NCBI GenBank assembly: GCA_041675325.1
Contig: JBAYUG010000001.1
Coordinates: forward strand, 124,001-188,000
Length of the DNA stretch: 64,000 nt
DNA from: CAIKZJ01 sp041675325
Lineage (GTDB): Bacteria; Bacteroidota; Ignavibacteria; Tepidaquicellales; Tepidaquicellaceae
Direction: 5' to 3'
Below the pieces are notes generated by a model, which searched no databases, was not told where the DNA came from, and saw nothing but the letters and a program-made list of their open reading frames with translations. Made by a program: the position numbers and the translations under genes. Each line of letters starts with the position of its first letter. Position 1 is the stretch's first letter. Shown here piece by piece: positions 54,523 to 62,639 of the stretch.

Positions 54523-55170
54523 CTATTCCCGTCCGTTCATGAGCAAATCCAAAACTTTTCCCGCTATGAAATCAGCAAGGTCATTAATATCCTTGGGATT
54601 GTTTTCGAATGACGGCATTGCGGGAGCTATCTTTCCGCCAGCATCAAGAATTTTTATCATGTTACCAAGCTGAATTCTGTTTACCGGAGTTTCACGAGGA
54701 ACAACAATAAGAGGTTTGGAATACGACATAGCATAATCCGCACATTTAACGATAAGATTCTGACATTCCCCGTTAGCGATCTGTGAGACGTAGCTCATTG
54801 CACACGGAACAACGATCACTCCATAAGCATTATAGGAGGATGAGAATATTTCTGATTTAAGGTCGAGATTGCTATGAAAAGAAACAGAACATTTATTAAC
54901 TATTAGCTCCGGAAAGAAGCTTTGAATGTTACTCTGCGTAAGCTCCATACCGCACTCTCTGGTTAATGTGTAATGGCCATATTCTGTTATAATCAATGCC
55001 ACGTTAAAATTATTCACGATCAATGCGCGAAGAGTTCTAATGGCATATATGGCTCCACTTGTTCCAGTTATACCAAGGATAACATTTCTACCGTCACCTT
55101 TGAAAGGTTTAACTAAAGGTCTTGTTTCCGTTTTAGGAACTGCAATATCAGGATTTTCCAGCTGATCCAT
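54523..55170 (-). CDS. ubiX: Flavin prenyltransferase UbiX family
   Basis: Makes prenylated FMN for UbiD-type decarboxylases. The flavoprotein fold shows 'GITGTSGAIYAIRTLRAL', 'PCAMSYVSQIANG' and 'PLIVVPRETPVNRIQLGNM'. No ubiD lies in the window. The start overlaps the upstream membrane-protein stop (TAATG), so the genes are coupled. The first ~25 residues are an extension before the usual start. Confidence 0.93.
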   Translation of the reverse strand: MDQLENPDIAVPKTETRPLVKPFKGDGRNVILGITGTSGAIYAIRTLRALIVNNFNVALIITEYGHYTLTRECGMELTQSNIQSFFPELIVNKCSVSFHSNLDLKSEIFSSSYNAYGVIVVPCAMSYVSQIANGECQNLIVKCADYAMSYSKPLIVVPRETPVNRIQLGNMIKILDAGGKIAPAMPSFENNPKDINDLADFIAGKVLDLLMNGRE

Positions 55171-56675
55171 TATTTATATATTTTATTTAGAAATACTATT
55201 ATTAACAAAATAACAAATATAGCAATTATGAAAAATATAAAATTTGCGAATATGAATATCTGACTTATAATAAATACAATTCCTAACAGTATTGAAACAA
55301 GGATTTGCAGGTATTTCGAGGAGTTGTTAAATTTTGATACGGGTACAGAAAAAGGGAGAAGTTTATACAGCTTTGCAAATACAGTGTTAATGAGTACGAT
55401 AAAGAAAAATATATACAGGAAGTTAAAAACAATATCAACACTTTGTATTTTAAATGTAATGATTAAACCGCATAAGAATAACACCGGGATTATAAAGTAA
55501 AAATAAACGAACTTTATGATGCCATTATTAAAAGCATATCGGCTTTTAACAGGAAGAGAGGAGTATAAAGAAGAAATGTTTTCGTCTTCATCAAAACCAA
55601 TAACCAGATTGGTCAACAATATTCTTGATGAAACGATAAACGTCATCGAGATTGCAGGGCTTATAACAAGCAGGCTTGTATTTGTCATTATAGAAAGAAA
55701 CAGTATTTCATTCAAACCGCTAAAAACAGTAATTACAGTTGCCACTATAGGTAAGAACAACAATGGAATAAGTCTAAATTTAAGTGTACTTGTATTCCGT
55801 AGATGATTTTTAATCAGATTGAAGGAAGCAGCTTCAAGATTATTGCGAAGAATAATTTTATTAAGCCATTCAAGGTTTAAGGACAGGAATCCTCTTCTTT
55901 TCGAAGGAGACGCGATAGTATTTATTAAACCGGATATACGGGAATAATTATGTTTAAGAAAAATGTAGATAAAAACAAAAAGAAGTAAAGTGACAATAAC
56001 AAAAATTAACAAATAATATACATTGTAAAAACCAAGCAGCAGATAATACTGGGGAAGATATTTTATATAGCTTAAGTTGAGCAGGTCACTTGCATTATTA
56101 GCAGAATATTTATTCATACTAAAAATAAAAAACACAAAAAGAATCTGCATGAAGAATATAAGTATTCTGTTTTTAGTTTTAGATCTTATGATAATGATAC
56201 TGTTAACAAGAAAGATGAATCCGATAATGAAATAAGAGAACAAGAAAGAAATAAAAACAAACAATAACGATTCTGAAATGCTGTAATTATAGAAATATAC
56301 GTAAACTGCGGGCGGAAATGATACAACGAACGGGTATATTGAAAGATAGATAAATGCAGAAGAAATTTTTGAGACGAAAATATTTTCTTCTTTGATAGGT
56401 AAACTTGCGAGCGAAAGAGTGTGTTTGGGTGAAAAGAATAAGTCGGCGTAATCTGATACAATCACGAATCCAATTAGAAAAAGATTTAGTGTTAAGGATG
56501 AAAAGATGAATGAATTTAATTCAAATTTCTGAAAGTTGCCCAGAGATAACATTGTGTTAATAAACAAATATGTAATAATCATACCTGTTAGCTTTCTCGT
56601 TCCTGAATCTTCCGAATTTCTATAATCCAGTTTGAGAAAAACTTTAGAAAGTATTATGTTATTTCTGCTGAACAT
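55170..56675 (-). CDS. Polytopic membrane protein, ABC-2-permease-like (501 aa)
   Basis: About 12 hydrophobic segments and the segment 'SPKHTLSLASLPIKEENIFVSKISSAFIYLS' recall ABC-2-type exporter permeases of Bacteroidota and Firmicutes. No ATPase gene is adjacent, so the partner must be elsewhere or the similarity is only structural. It overlaps mltG by 17 bases and ubiX by one base, so it is part of a tightly coupled operon. Function unknown. Confidence 0.75.
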   Translation of the reverse strand: MFSRNNIILSKVFLKLDYRNSEDSGTRKLTGMIITYLFINTMLSLGNFQKFELNSFIFSSLTLNLFLIGFVIVSDYADLFFSPKHTLSLASLPIKEENIFVSKISSAFIYLSIYPFVVSFPPAVYVYFYNYSISESLLFVFISFLFSYFIIGFIFLVNSIIIIRSKTKNRILIFFMQILFVFFIFSMNKYSANNASDLLNLSYIKYLPQYYLLLGFYNVYYLLIFVIVTLLLFVFIYIFLKHNYSRISGLINTIASPSKRRGFLSLNLEWLNKIILRNNLEAASFNLIKNHLRNTSTLKFRLIPLLFLPIVATVITVFSGLNEILFLSIMTNTSLLVISPAISMTFIVSSRILLTNLVIGFDEDENISSLYSSLPVKSRYAFNNGIIKFVYFYFIIPVLFLCGLIITFKIQSVDIVFNFLYIFFFIVLINTVFAKLYKLLPFSVPVSKFNNSSKYLQILVSILLGIVFIISQIFIFANFIFFIIAIFVILLIIVFLNKIYK

Positions 56676-57708
56676 TCTTTCTGTATTCTTTTACGGCAAT
56701 CAGATGCTCGCTGTAAGTTGACGAAAAAGTATGCCCCCCTTTTCCGGTTGCCACAAAGAAAAGATAGTTGTGCTTTTGTGGATTAAGAGCTCCTTCAATT
56801 GCTTTTATGCCGGGATTGTTAATAGGTCCTGGAGGCAAGCCATAATTTAAATAGGTGTTATAAGGGGATTTAACCTTCAGATCTTCATTAAGCAATCTTT
56901 GTTTAGGTCCATCCGGCAGCGCATACTGAACTGTAGGGTCAGCTTCGAGTCTCATGCGTTTTAAAATACGGTTTGTATAAACGCCTGCAACAGTCGGCAT
57001 TTCTGATACAAGCTGAGTTTCTCCCTGAACGATTGATGCAAGGGTTATTATTCTAAGAAGTTTATCGGGCTTACCTTTAAGTCCGTATTTTTCAACAATC
57101 ACCTTCTTATAAAACTCATTAAATAATTCGTGTACAAACTCTCTCGGGGTAATATCAAAGTTAAATATGTAGGTATCGGGAAATAAAAACCCCTCAAGAT
57201 TTTTAACTTTGCCTTTAAGTCCGAGAATATTTATCAGAGAATCATTTTGGGTTTCTTGAATAAAATCAGACTCGTGAAAAGTAAACTTTCTTGAGGAAAG
57301 TTTTCCAATCTGACGAATAGTCATTCCTTCGGGTATTGTAATCTTTACAGTAAACTTCAAGGATGGATCTGTAAGAACTTCCAGTAGTTCAAGATTATTA
57401 AGTCCCGGTTTTATAATAAATGATTTTGAGATAATCTTATTATCTTTTCCCTGAATTTTAGCAGCTACTTTAAACCAAAAAGAACTTGATATAAGACTGT
57501 CTTTCTCGAGATTTTCAGCTATAACAGTAAAAGATGTTCCAGGTTTAATACGAAATATTTTATCTACCGAGAAGGTATTTCTCTGGTAGTTAATTTTATA
57601 TGTAAAGAAAAGTGCCAACAGAACAATAAGAATAAATAATGATGACAATAACCAGAATAACCTATTCAGAGATAATTTAGGTATATTGATGATGCCGGAA
57701 TCTGTCAT
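56659..57708 (-). CDS. mltG: Endolytic transglycosylase MltG
   Basis: Inner-membrane lytic transglycosylase thought to end nascent peptidoglycan strands. One N-terminal membrane helix (about 15-38) is followed by a LysM-like region and the YceG domain. The domain carries 'ASIVQGET' (catalytic Glu) and 'RMRLEADPTVQYALP...SPYNTYLNYGLPPGPINNPG'. The 349-residue length is normal. Its start overlaps the preceding GT-C gene by four bases (ATGA). Confidence 0.96.
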   Translation of the reverse strand: MTDSGIINIPKLSLNRLFWLLSSLFILIVLLALFFTYKINYQRNTFSVDKIFRIKPGTSFTVIAENLEKDSLISSSFWFKVAAKIQGKDNKIISKSFIIKPGLNNLELLEVLTDPSLKFTVKITIPEGMTIRQIGKLSSRKFTFHESDFIQETQNDSLINILGLKGKVKNLEGFLFPDTYIFNFDITPREFVHELFNEFYKKVIVEKYGLKGKPDKLLRIITLASIVQGETQLVSEMPTVAGVYTNRILKRMRLEADPTVQYALPDGPKQRLLNEDLKVKSPYNTYLNYGLPPGPINNPGIKAIEGALNPQKHNYLFFVATGKGGHTFSSTYSEHLIAVKEYRKNVQQK

Positions 57709-59693
57709 TTACCTAATGTGCTGTTTTCATTATTTATAAAAGATATTACTTCGTTAAGCTGATCTTTAACTTTCTGCTCGGTTGGATTTAATAATAAATA
57801 TTTCTCAAGATATTTCTTAGATTCAATGTACTGTTTGTTTGTTTTATACAGAATACCAAGCTGAAGTAGTGCATCTTTGTAATCAGGAAATATTTCAACT
57901 GCTCTCAAAAGAAAAGCCTCTCCATTTTTAGCATCATTATTCATCAGACTTATGATTCCTAAATAGAAATATGTAAGAGAAGAATTTGGGTCTGTCTGCA
58001 AAGTTCTATTTAGCAGTTGAGCAGCGCTTTGTAGTTGCTGTGGGTTTCTTGACGAAATCCTGTTTTGTACTTCCATAATAATGCCGTTGGACATCTTTGA
58101 AAGGATGTTAGTGCTATTGGGAGTATATTTGTAAACTTCCATAATTTCCATCGGAGAAATATCCTGAGTGGAAAAAAGTGGAGCCTGGTTTACAACTCTG
58201 TACCATTCACGAAGAACTGCAATATATGTAACTCCGTTTTTGTTCAGGTATTGTTTCATTTCTTCGACATAGTTTGCTTCAGAAATTTTAGTAATAAGCT
58301 CGGGTGTGACAAGCCCTGCTACATCAACAATTTTTCTTTTGCTGTAGTAACCTATGGCACCTACATCATGAGTTGCGATTATCTCGTTTTCGTTTGTATT
58401 AGCTGCAATCCATTTTGCGGCTTCGACCTGTCTATCATTGATGTATTTACATTCGGCTATATAATTGTTTTTGTTTTCAAGATAATTATTGAATGAGAAC
58501 ATCGCAATGATAAGCAATATTATAACAGTACTATAAACAGTAACAGTCCTGTTTTTAATAAATCCTCCAAAGGCTTTCAAGAGATCCCTGAAGCCTGTTG
58601 AAGAGACAATAATCATAAATGGAATAATCGGCATAAGATATCTGCCGAATCTGTGAGCATAAGGAAGTTTATACCAGTAAATAAATATGAATGCCGCAAT
58701 GAAAATTATATACAGGAAATTACCGTTATACTTCTTTTTGAACAAATCAGAAATTGTAAAGTATAAGCCGGCAAAAAACCCTATCATTATAACACCGTAA
58801 GAACCTTTTGTAAAATAATCCCATACCTCGAACTTGAAAAATTCCGAACGACTTCTGAACTCGGGTGCATAATAAGTCAACTTTGCATTGTAAGTATTGG
58901 GAAGCAAAGAGCCAGAAAGCGAAAGGTTCATTATGAAATAAAGCGTAAGAAATACTGATGCTATAACACCAATCTTAATAAAGTCCTGCTTTGTAAATAT
59001 TTTAATGGTTACATCTGACTTTGACAAATGCTTTTGAATCATAAAATCAACAGCAAGAGCTCCTATGAATGCAATACCATCGGGACGTGTCCACATAATA
59101 AGCGACAGGAAGATTCCAAAAGGAATAACTTTCTTTTGGCGGTAGAAATATGCCGTTGCAATTAGGATAAAGATAAACATTGTTGTTTCCATACCGCTGA
59201 CAGAAACAAAATTCATCCATTTATCAACTATAAAAATTACTGATGCCAACAAAGCATAGACATTTTCTTTAGCAAATTCAAAGGATGACAGTTTATAGAA
59301 GAAGACTGAGGAAAGAACAAAAAACGCCATGCCCAGCACATAGCTGAGAATCATCTCATTGGAAGTTATTAAGAAACCTGCTGCCAGAAGCAGGGTGTAT
59401 ATTGGAGATGTTGAACCTGCTGTTGCCATCTCGTTTTTGAAATATGAAAAGCTGCCATATTCGACCAAGTTCTTAGCAAATGTAAGATGAATCCATGGGT
59501 CGTCAAGCGGAAAACCCAGTATATTGTTTGCCCCATTAGCAGAATAAATATAAATAAATGAAAGCAGAAGGCTTATTATTGCAATGCCAGCATAGATTGC
59601 TACTTTAAGCATTTGGTTTGGTTCATATATAAACGACGTATCGAAAGACACGTTTGTTTTAACCTGTTGTTTTTGTTTTTTAGACTTGGCCAT
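57705..59693 (-). CDS. GT-C-type membrane glycosyltransferase with C-terminal TPRs (662 aa)
   Basis: After a short basic tail and the first membrane helix, 'FPLDDPWIHLTFAKNLVEYGSFSY' gives the acidic DD motif of polyprenyl-phosphate-dependent GT-C enzymes (GT39/ArnT-like). About ten membrane helices follow to residue ~395, then a periplasmic domain. The last ~110 residues form two to three TPR motifs ('SLTYFYLGIISLMNNDAKNGEAFLLRAVEIFPDYKDALLQLGILYKTNKQY'). This fusion suggests a protein glycosylase docked to partners. It is coupled to mltG by a 4-base overlap. The acceptor is unknown. Confidence 0.82.
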   Translation of the reverse strand: MAKSKKQKQQVKTNVSFDTSFIYEPNQMLKVAIYAGIAIISLLLSFIYIYSANGANNILGFPLDDPWIHLTFAKNLVEYGSFSYFKNEMATAGSTSPIYTLLLAAGFLITSNEMILSYVLGMAFFVLSSVFFYKLSSFEFAKENVYALLASVIFIVDKWMNFVSVSGMETTMFIFILIATAYFYRQKKVIPFGIFLSLIMWTRPDGIAFIGALAVDFMIQKHLSKSDVTIKIFTKQDFIKIGVIASVFLTLYFIMNLSLSGSLLPNTYNAKLTYYAPEFRSRSEFFKFEVWDYFTKGSYGVIMIGFFAGLYFTISDLFKKKYNGNFLYIIFIAAFIFIYWYKLPYAHRFGRYLMPIIPFMIIVSSTGFRDLLKAFGGFIKNRTVTVYSTVIILLIIAMFSFNNYLENKNNYIAECKYINDRQVEAAKWIAANTNENEIIATHDVGAIGYYSKRKIVDVAGLVTPELITKISEANYVEEMKQYLNKNGVTYIAVLREWYRVVNQAPLFSTQDISPMEIMEVYKYTPNSTNILSKMSNGIIMEVQNRISSRNPQQLQSAAQLLNRTLQTDPNSSLTYFYLGIISLMNNDAKNGEAFLLRAVEIFPDYKDALLQLGILYKTNKQYIESKKYLEKYLLLNPTEQKVKDQLNEVISFINNENSTLGK

Positions 59694-59753
59694 TTAACAT
59701 TTTAACTTTCAGAAATAAACGATAAAAATATCAAATTTGAGAAGTATATTCAA

Positions 59754-61583
59754 TTAGAATGATCTATCACCTCTATAACGTGATTGTGATGAGAGAACTG
59801 ACTTTCTAATTCTGATGTTTTTAGGAGTTACTTCTACTATTTCGTCGTCATTTATAAATTCAATAGCACGTTCCAGTGTAAGCGGAATTACCGGTGTAAG
59901 GATGATACTTTCATCTTTACTTGATGCCCGCATATTAGAAAGTTTTTTGGGTTTACACGCATTAACATTTAAATCGTTATCGCGGTTATGCTCCCCAACA
60001 ACCATTCCTTCATAAACTGCTTCTCCCGGTTTTACGAAAAGAACTCCACGAGGTTCGAGATTGAACAAAGCATAACCGGTAGTTTCACCTTGTCTGTCTG
60101 ATACTAATGAACCGGTAAGACGTACAGGATATTCTCCGCGATACTCCTCATAACCCTGCAGATAGCTATTCATAATTCCAGTGCCTTTTGTATCGGTAAG
60201 AAATTCGTTTCTATAACCAATCAATCCGCGTGATGGAATTGAGAATTCAATACGAACTCTTCCCTGGCTGTGATTGACGAGATTTATCATTCTACCTTTT
60301 CTCTGTGAAAGTTTATCGGTTACTATACCGACGAATGAATCCCCGCAATCAACGAAGAGATGCTCAATGGGTTCAAGTTTCTTTCCTGCTTTCTGTTTGA
60401 AAATTACGTTGGGTCTGCCAACGCTGAGTTCATATCCTTCACGGCGAAGAGTTTCAATAAGTATAGCCATCTGAAACTCACCACGACCTTTAACGATAAA
60501 ACTATCTGTTGTTTCACTCTCTTCGATTTTTAAAGCAACGTTACGAAGTGTTTCTTTAAAGAGTCTTTCCTTTAGCTTTGCTGACTGAACATATTTTCCT
60601 TCTCTTCCAGAAAATGGAGAGGTGTTGATTCCGAACATTATTGAGATAGTGGGCTCATCGACAGCAAGACGCTTAAGAGCTTTTGGTGCATCCTGATTAC
60701 AAATTGTATCACCGATATGGACATTATCAATTCCTGCAACGACTATTATGTCGCCCGGTTCAGCGGACTCGACCTCTTTAAGCGCAAGTCCAGCATAAGC
60801 CTGCAGTTTTGTGACTCGTAGAGGAATAGCGGAGCCCTCTTCATTAATACAAACAAGTTTATCGTTACACACAGCTCTTCCGTTTGCGACCTTACCGATA
60901 GCAAGTCTTCCAACATAGTCAGAATAATCTAGATCAGCAACAAGCATCTGAAAGGGTTCTTCGGGATTATAAGCCGGCGGCGGAATTTCTTTAATTATTT
61001 CTTCAAAGAGGGGCTGTAAGCTTTCACCTTTATCCTCAAGTTTATATTTCGCAATTCCTTCCTTTCCGATAGCATAAAGAACAGGGAACTCTATCTGTTC
61101 TTCTGTTGCATCAAGATCCAGAAATAGACCGTATATTTCATCAAGAACCTCGGCGGTACGTGCATCTTTTCTGTCAATTTTATTAATAACAACTATGATT
61201 TTCTTATTAGAATCGAGGGCTTTTTTCAATACAAAACGGGTCTGAGGAAGCGGACCTTCTGAAGCATCAACGAGCAAAATAGCCCCATCAACCATCATAA
61301 GAGCGCGTTCAACCTCACCGCCAAAGTCGGCGTGGCCTGGTGTATCGAGAATATTAATTTTAACATCGTGCCAAAGTACAGAACAATTTTTTGCGGCTAT
61401 TGTTATCCCGCGTTCGCGTTCAAGGTCCATCGAATCCATAACACGATCTTCAACATCCTGATTAGCACGGAACATTCCGCTTTGTTTAAACATAAAATCT
61501 ACAAGGGTAGTCTTTCCGTGGTCAACGTGAGCAATTATAGCTATATTACGTAACTTTTCGTTTGTTTTAAGAATTTTATTCAT
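59754..61583 (-). CDS. typA: Ribosome-associated GTPase TypA/BipA
   Basis: Translational GTPase of the EF-G superfamily involved in ribosome assembly and stress. G1 is 'AHVDHGKTT', G3 'DTPGHADFGGEV', G4 'NKIDRKDA'. The EF-G-like domains and the TypA-specific C-terminal domain with 'NMRASSKDESIILTP' complete a normal 609-residue protein. It is divergent from the metallophosphoesterase gene. Confidence 0.97.
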   Translation of the reverse strand: MNKILKTNEKLRNIAIIAHVDHGKTTLVDFMFKQSGMFRANQDVEDRVMDSMDLERERGITIAAKNCSVLWHDVKINILDTPGHADFGGEVERALMMVDGAILLVDASEGPLPQTRFVLKKALDSNKKIIVVINKIDRKDARTAEVLDEIYGLFLDLDATEEQIEFPVLYAIGKEGIAKYKLEDKGESLQPLFEEIIKEIPPPAYNPEEPFQMLVADLDYSDYVGRLAIGKVANGRAVCNDKLVCINEEGSAIPLRVTKLQAYAGLALKEVESAEPGDIIVVAGIDNVHIGDTICNQDAPKALKRLAVDEPTISIMFGINTSPFSGREGKYVQSAKLKERLFKETLRNVALKIEESETTDSFIVKGRGEFQMAILIETLRREGYELSVGRPNVIFKQKAGKKLEPIEHLFVDCGDSFVGIVTDKLSQRKGRMINLVNHSQGRVRIEFSIPSRGLIGYRNEFLTDTKGTGIMNSYLQGYEEYRGEYPVRLTGSLVSDRQGETTGYALFNLEPRGVLFVKPGEAVYEGMVVGEHNRDNDLNVNACKPKKLSNMRASSKDESIILTPVIPLTLERAIEFINDDEIVEVTPKNIRIRKSVLSSQSRYRGDRSF

Positions 61584-61736
61584 TTATTAGTTTAAATTAG
61601 AGTGCAAAATACTCTTTTGACGGCTGATAAAACAGGAAGAAACAATGCGGGAAATGCTGATTAGTTACTTTAAATTTTGTATTGTTAAGTACCTACATTT
61701 GTGAATAGAATTACTTTCAGGAAATACATAGTTTGA

Positions 61737-62622
61737 ATGAAACTTATAGTATATGCCGATATAAAAAGCTTTCTTTGTTGCGGATCTTCATGGAAGAAAA
61801 TCAAGATGCGATAAATTATGTGAACTTATATGCGAAGACTCGCCTGAGCTTGTACTTATTGGTGGGGATATTCTCCCATCAGGAATTTCGATATTAAGCG
61901 ATGAAAGAACAAATGGAGATTTCCTTGAGGATTATTTAAAAGATAAACTAACTACATTAAGAACAAAAATGGGTGAAGACTATCCGACTATTCTGGTAAT
62001 TGAAGGTAATGATGACCCAAAAATTTACGAGAAAAGATATATAGAGTATGAGGAAATCGGTCTTTGGAAATATATTAATCAAAGGGTTTATAAATATAAG
62101 GAATACGATATAGCCGGTTATGCTTACGTACCACCGACACCTTTTCTTCTTAAAGACTGGGAAAAATATGATGTTTCAAGGTTTGTTGATGTAGGGTGCG
62201 TTTCACCAGAAGAGGGATTTAGGTCTGAAAAGAAAGAGGCACATATAATCAGGCATGAAACTATTGCAGATGACCTTGAAAAACTTTCCGAAGGAATAGA
62301 TTTTAAGAAGTCCATTTTTCTTTTTCACTCGCCTCCATATAATACGAAGCTTGACAGGATTAATACAAACGGGAAAATGGTTGACCATGTTCAGCCGGAT
62401 GAACATGTTGGAAGTATAGCAATACATAGGTTTATACAAAATAAACAGCCGCTGCTGACACTACACGGACATATACACGAATCGACAAGCATAACAGGAG
62501 AGTGGCATGATACTATCGGAAGAACATATTGTATCAACGCCTCCACCAATAAAAGAGAACTTTCGGTAGTTCGCTTCTCAATACAAGATGAGACAATAAA
62601 AGCAGAATGTATTTTAGTTTAA
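61737..62622 (+). CDS. Metallophosphoesterase with apparent 5' frameshift
   Basis: The frame open to 62622 carries a calcineurin-like phosphoesterase signature: 'VADLHGR' (about 61777), 'GGDILPSG', 'EGNDDP', 'FHSPPYNT' and 'LHGHIHES'. But this frame has a TAA at 61762 and its first ATG, at 61969, lies after the essential DxH and GGD motifs. An ATG at 61737 in another frame reads MKLIVYADIK; loss of one A from the run at 61763-61767 would join it to KAFFVADLHGR. So the gene is either disrupted, carries a sequencing indel, or uses an unusual start or frameshift. All other metal-binding motifs are intact. Substrate unknown. Confidence 0.75.
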
Positions 62623-62639
62623 AACTACAGAAATAAAAC

